Assembly (NCBI GenBank): GCA_017451385.1
Contig: JAFSPS010000042.1
Location: 124,001 to 188,000, forward strand
Direction: 5' to 3'
Source of the DNA: Bacteroidales bacterium
GTDB lineage: Bacteria > Bacteroidota > Bacteroidia > Bacteroidales > P3
DNA length: 64,000 nt
Shown: one piece after another, positions 61,418 to 64,000 of the stretch
Layout: the number at the start of each line of letters is the position of its first letter
Numbering within the stretch: position 1 is the first letter of the stretch
Notes under the pieces: model-generated
Databases searched by the model: none
What the model saw: only the letters and a program-made list of their open reading frames with translations
Told to the model about the DNA's origin: nothing
Made by a program: the position numbers and the translations under genes

Positions 61418-64000
61418 TTATTCGCTTGTGGAGGAAGAAGTATCGCTCTCAATACCTTCGGCTTTGCGTTCAAGTTCCATCTTACCGAAGCGGAATGTCA
61501 GTCCGGCGCTGATGAAGCGACTGTTGACGGTCTTGCTCGTAACATCTGTGATATAAAGTGGGTTGGTGTTTTTTGAGCCACTGCCAATGTTTTTCCCCCA
61601 GTTGAAGATGTCTTGGATATTGATGAATGCCGTCATTTTGCGTTTGAAGAAATCGGCGCGCACACCAAAGTTAATGTTATAGTTCTCCTTGCGTTCGGAT
61701 GCAAGAGCTATGGTTGGCGACGTATATCCGCCAGAGATATAGAACTGGTATTTGTTGAACACCTTAGCCCAGATATTGAGACGTATGCTGTATGACAGTT
61801 TGCTGTTTTCCAGTACCGTGCCGTTAGGACGCTCCATGCGGTAGCCGTAATCGTAGATGTTGCTGTAAAGGCGGATGTTGATGAATCCCGAAGGGCGATA
61901 GGTCATGTGGATGGTGCCGCCCAGTCGGTAGGATGACCCCATGTTGTAGGGAGTGGAGTAGTTGATGATGCGTTGCAGGTAGAAGTCCTCCTCATCGCTG
62001 CTCTCTGTCAGAGAGCTGATTTCGTTGACGGAGTAGCGCCCATAGCCTTCAATGCCAACAGAACCGAAGGATTCGAAGAACTTAGTCCATCCGGCTTCCA
62101 TAGAGTGCGTTGTTGACGATTTCAGGCTGCTGTTGCCAGTAGAGTATGCTGTCTCGCTGTATTTCTTGAAAGAGGTTAGTTGAGCTTCGGTAGGATTGCT
62201 CATGCGCATGGAGTAGTTGAGCTTGAAGTTATGCATGTCCTCGGTGCGATAGCTTGTATGTATGGACGGGTTGAGCGTGAAGAAGTTGAAGGTCTGTTCG
62301 TCACTGAAGCCTTTCATTTCGCTGATGTAGTTGAAGTAAATGTTGTCGTAGCGTCCGCCTAATCCGAGTTCGAGAGTGAAGCCGCCCCAGCGGTGTGTCC
62401 AATTGACATCGGCATTGATGCGCGAGTCGTTGCCCTTGAATTCGTAGGCACGCAGGATGTCGTTCATAGAGTATCTGTCGGGCAGGGTATCATAGAGACG
62501 GCTGTAGATGTTGTGGCTGTTAGAACGACTTGCTCCTAATCCGTAACTCATCTCGCCTTGTTCGCCGTAGGGACGATTGTAGCGAGCGTTGAGGCTATAG
62601 CTCTGCTTGGAGGTCGTGTTTTCGTAGTATTTGTATTCATCGCCAAACACATTGTCATATATGCGAGTCATGTAGTTATCAACGTTGCCGTTGTTGAAGT
62701 TGCCGTCAAAGGTGACGCGCAGGTTGTGTCCCTTGTTGTCAAATTTGTGCGTGATATTAGCACCAAACATACCGAAACGCCCCTTGTTGTCGTTGTCTGT
62801 TGTGTCAAAGAGGTTATAGGTGTAAGGGTTATCAACGATAAAGTGTTGGTCGTACCACTCGTGTGATGATGAGATGGCTTTGTTGCGGTTGATATTGAAC
62901 ATGCCGTGCACGTTGAGGTCTGTCATCGAGTCGATAGCATAGTCTATATGTGCGCCTATATTGCCGCTGAGTCGTTTGCTCTCTGACTCGCTGTCGTTGG
63001 TTGCCATAGACGTTGTGTCGTAATCTTGAGTGGTGCCGTATTTGCGCGAGATGGCGCTGCTGTGCGAGTTAGTCTCGCTGTAGTTGTAGCGTCCGCCGGC
63101 GTGGATGTTGATAGACAGCCGTTCGTTGGCCCACATATATGAAAGCCACGGGCCTATGGATGGCTGTGAAGAGCCAAAGAGCCCGAAGCTGATGAAATGG
63201 TTGCTCTTGATGTGTGCCGATGTTACAATGTTAATCACCGCTTCGGCATCTGTGGCATACTTGGCTGACGGATTGGTGATTGTCTCTATACGTGCCAGAG
63301 CGTTTGCAGGCAGCGTTTCCAAATAAGTTTTTAGGTTCTCCTCTGTGAGTTTCGAGGGTTTGTCGTTAATCCAAATTTCTACGCTTGTGACGCCACGCAG
63401 CGTGATGTTGCCCTCCACATCAACCTCCACGCCGGGTGCATTTTGCAAGGCATCGTTGGTTGTGCCAGTTTGTATGCTGGGGTCATCACTTACGTTGTAT
63501 ATCGTCTTCTCTCCATCCATAGCATAGAGCGGCTTAGCTGCAGTCACAACTACTTCGTTGAGAGTTGTGGCTCCTTGTTTGAGTCGTATGGTGCCGAGGG
63601 CTGTGTTATTGCTTACATGGAATGGGATAAAAACATTCTGGTAGCCTATGGCAGATACACGCAGTAAGAATCCGCCAGCGGGAATCTCGCTGACCTCGAA
63701 ATATCCATCGCCGTTGGTGGCGGCACCTTTCACAAAAGTGCTGTCCACGCTGTCCAGCACGCTTACATTGACGAATGGCAGAAATTCGCCCGTGGTGCTG
63801 TCGCGCAATGACCCCACGACCTTAAAGGTTGAACCGTCTGTGACGCGTTTTTTCTTTTTCACGGTAGTTGCCTTGCTGTCATCGGCGCTGTTGTTAAATC
63901 TTGGTGTGCCAGTCTGGTTGTATGGACGTCCCCCTCCCGGGGGTGGACCCATAGGTCCACGTCCGCCAAATCCACCAGGCTGTGCTATTGCGCAAACAGC
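61418..64000 (-). CDS. Outer-membrane beta-barrel protein with CarboxypepD_reg domain, 5' end cut
   Basis: At least 860 residues; the frame is open to the right edge and its first visible residues (AVCAIAQPGGFGGRG) are the end of a signal peptide, so only about 15-20 residues are missing. A Gly/Pro-rich start is followed by a CarboxypepD_reg-like domain (VVGSLRDSTTGEFLPFVNVSVLD), a plug-like region (LNEVVVTAAKPLYAMDGEKTIYNV...GVEVDVEGNITLRGVTSVEIWIND) and a long beta-barrel (OMP_b-brl_3 type) with many aromatic-ended strands, ending in FRFGKMELERKAEG and an acidic Ser tail. No SusD partner is visible, so it is probably a stand-alone barrel rather than a glycan porin. Confidence 0.88.
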   Translation of the reverse strand, partial: AVCAIAQPGGFGGRGPMGPPPGGGRPYNQTGTPRFNNSADDSKATTVKKKKRVTDGSTFKVVGSLRDSTTGEFLPFVNVSVLDSVDSTFVKGAATNGDGYFEVSEIPAGGFLLRVSAIGYQNVFIPFHVSNNTALGTIRLKQGATTLNEVVVTAAKPLYAMDGEKTIYNVSDDPSIQTGTTNDALQNAPGVEVDVEGNITLRGVTSVEIWINDKPSKLTEENLKTYLETLPANALARIETITNPSAKYATDAEAVINIVTSAHIKSNHFISFGLFGSSQPSIGPWLSYMWANERLSINIHAGGRYNYSETNSHSSAISRKYGTTQDYDTTSMATNDSESESKRLSGNIGAHIDYAIDSMTDLNVHGMFNINRNKAISSSHEWYDQHFIVDNPYTYNLFDTTDNDNKGRFGMFGANITHKFDNKGHNLRVTFDGNFNNGNVDNYMTRIYDNVFGDEYKYYENTTSKQSYSLNARYNRPYGEQGEMSYGLGASRSNSHNIYSRLYDTLPDRYSMNDILRAYEFKGNDSRINADVNWTHRWGGFTLELGLGGRYDNIYFNYISEMKGFSDEQTFNFFTLNPSIHTSYRTEDMHNFKLNYSMRMSNPTEAQLTSFKKYSETAYSTGNSSLKSSTTHSMEAGWTKFFESFGSVGIEGYGRYSVNEISSLTESSDEEDFYLQRIINYSTPYNMGSSYRLGGTIHMTYRPSGFINIRLYSNIYDYGYRMERPNGTVLENSKLSYSIRLNIWAKVFNKYQFYISGGYTSPTIALASERKENYNINFGVRADFFKRKMTAFINIQDIFNWGKNIGSGSKNTNPLYITDVTSKTVNSRFISAGLTFRFGKMELERKAEGIESDTSSSTSE

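Overview
The window joins a phage (about 1-35,750) to a Bacteroidales-type chromosome (about 35,750-64,000). The host assignment rests on type IX secretion (T9SS) C-terminal sorting domains, promoters of the TTTG / TAnnTTTG type, a VorB-type 2-oxoacid:ferredoxin oxidoreductase operon, two Rpn-family genes with repeat tails, a CarboxypepD_reg/beta-barrel outer-membrane protein and several families common in that order (DUF1573, DUF4298, SIMPL, LemA). A Prevotellaceae- or Bacteroidaceae-like gut or rumen organism is a reasonable guess but cannot be proved here. All functional calls come from motifs read by eye; no database search was run.

Phage region, 2-35,748, nearly all on the plus strand. 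It opens with one gigantic reading frame that is already open at the left edge and ends at 17,737 (more than 5,900 residues). It reads as a polyvalent protein: a chain of DdrB/ParB-like, clamp-like, RNase-like, ADP-ribosyltransferase-like, metalloprotease-like, JAB-like and MuF-C-like modules, followed by a large LPD38-like C-terminal region with a membrane segment. Then come the large terminase, a convergent minus-strand gene, a scaffold-like gene, the major capsid protein, head/adaptor genes, a cysteine-rich trio, a membrane coiled-coil protein, three related small genes, a Glu-Pro-repeat protein, an M15 endolysin, an Rz-like lipoprotein, a small helix-turn-helix protein, a tail protein of about 1,030 residues and the portal. 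No integrase, transposase or replication gene lies in the window, so those must be further left if present. The set of portal, tail and giant internal protein, with no tape measure or sheath, suggests a podovirus-like particle.

Boundary, 35,749-35,908. A short gene-free AT-rich segment carries four TGTCG/CGACA boxes. It abuts a T9SS-secreted adhesin-like gene with no signal peptide, so the phage may have inserted into or next to this gene.

Host region. In order: a T9SS protein; a LemA-like protein with a membrane partner; an Rpn nuclease with a 24-base repeat array; an orphan T9SS domain remnant; an EF-hand membrane protein; a SIMPL protein; a YbaK-type deacylase; tRNA-Glu(CTC) with its own promoter and terminator; a lipoprotein hydrolase divergent from an AraC regulator; a DUF456 membrane protein; a secreted S8 protease; a DUF4298 gene; the four-gene vor operon (minus strand); DUF1573; an aminotransferase; a GreA-like coiled-coil protein; an M24 aminopeptidase P; a TGS-type nucleoside kinase; a second Rpn gene with 12-base repeats; and a beta-barrel outer-membrane protein cut by the right edge.
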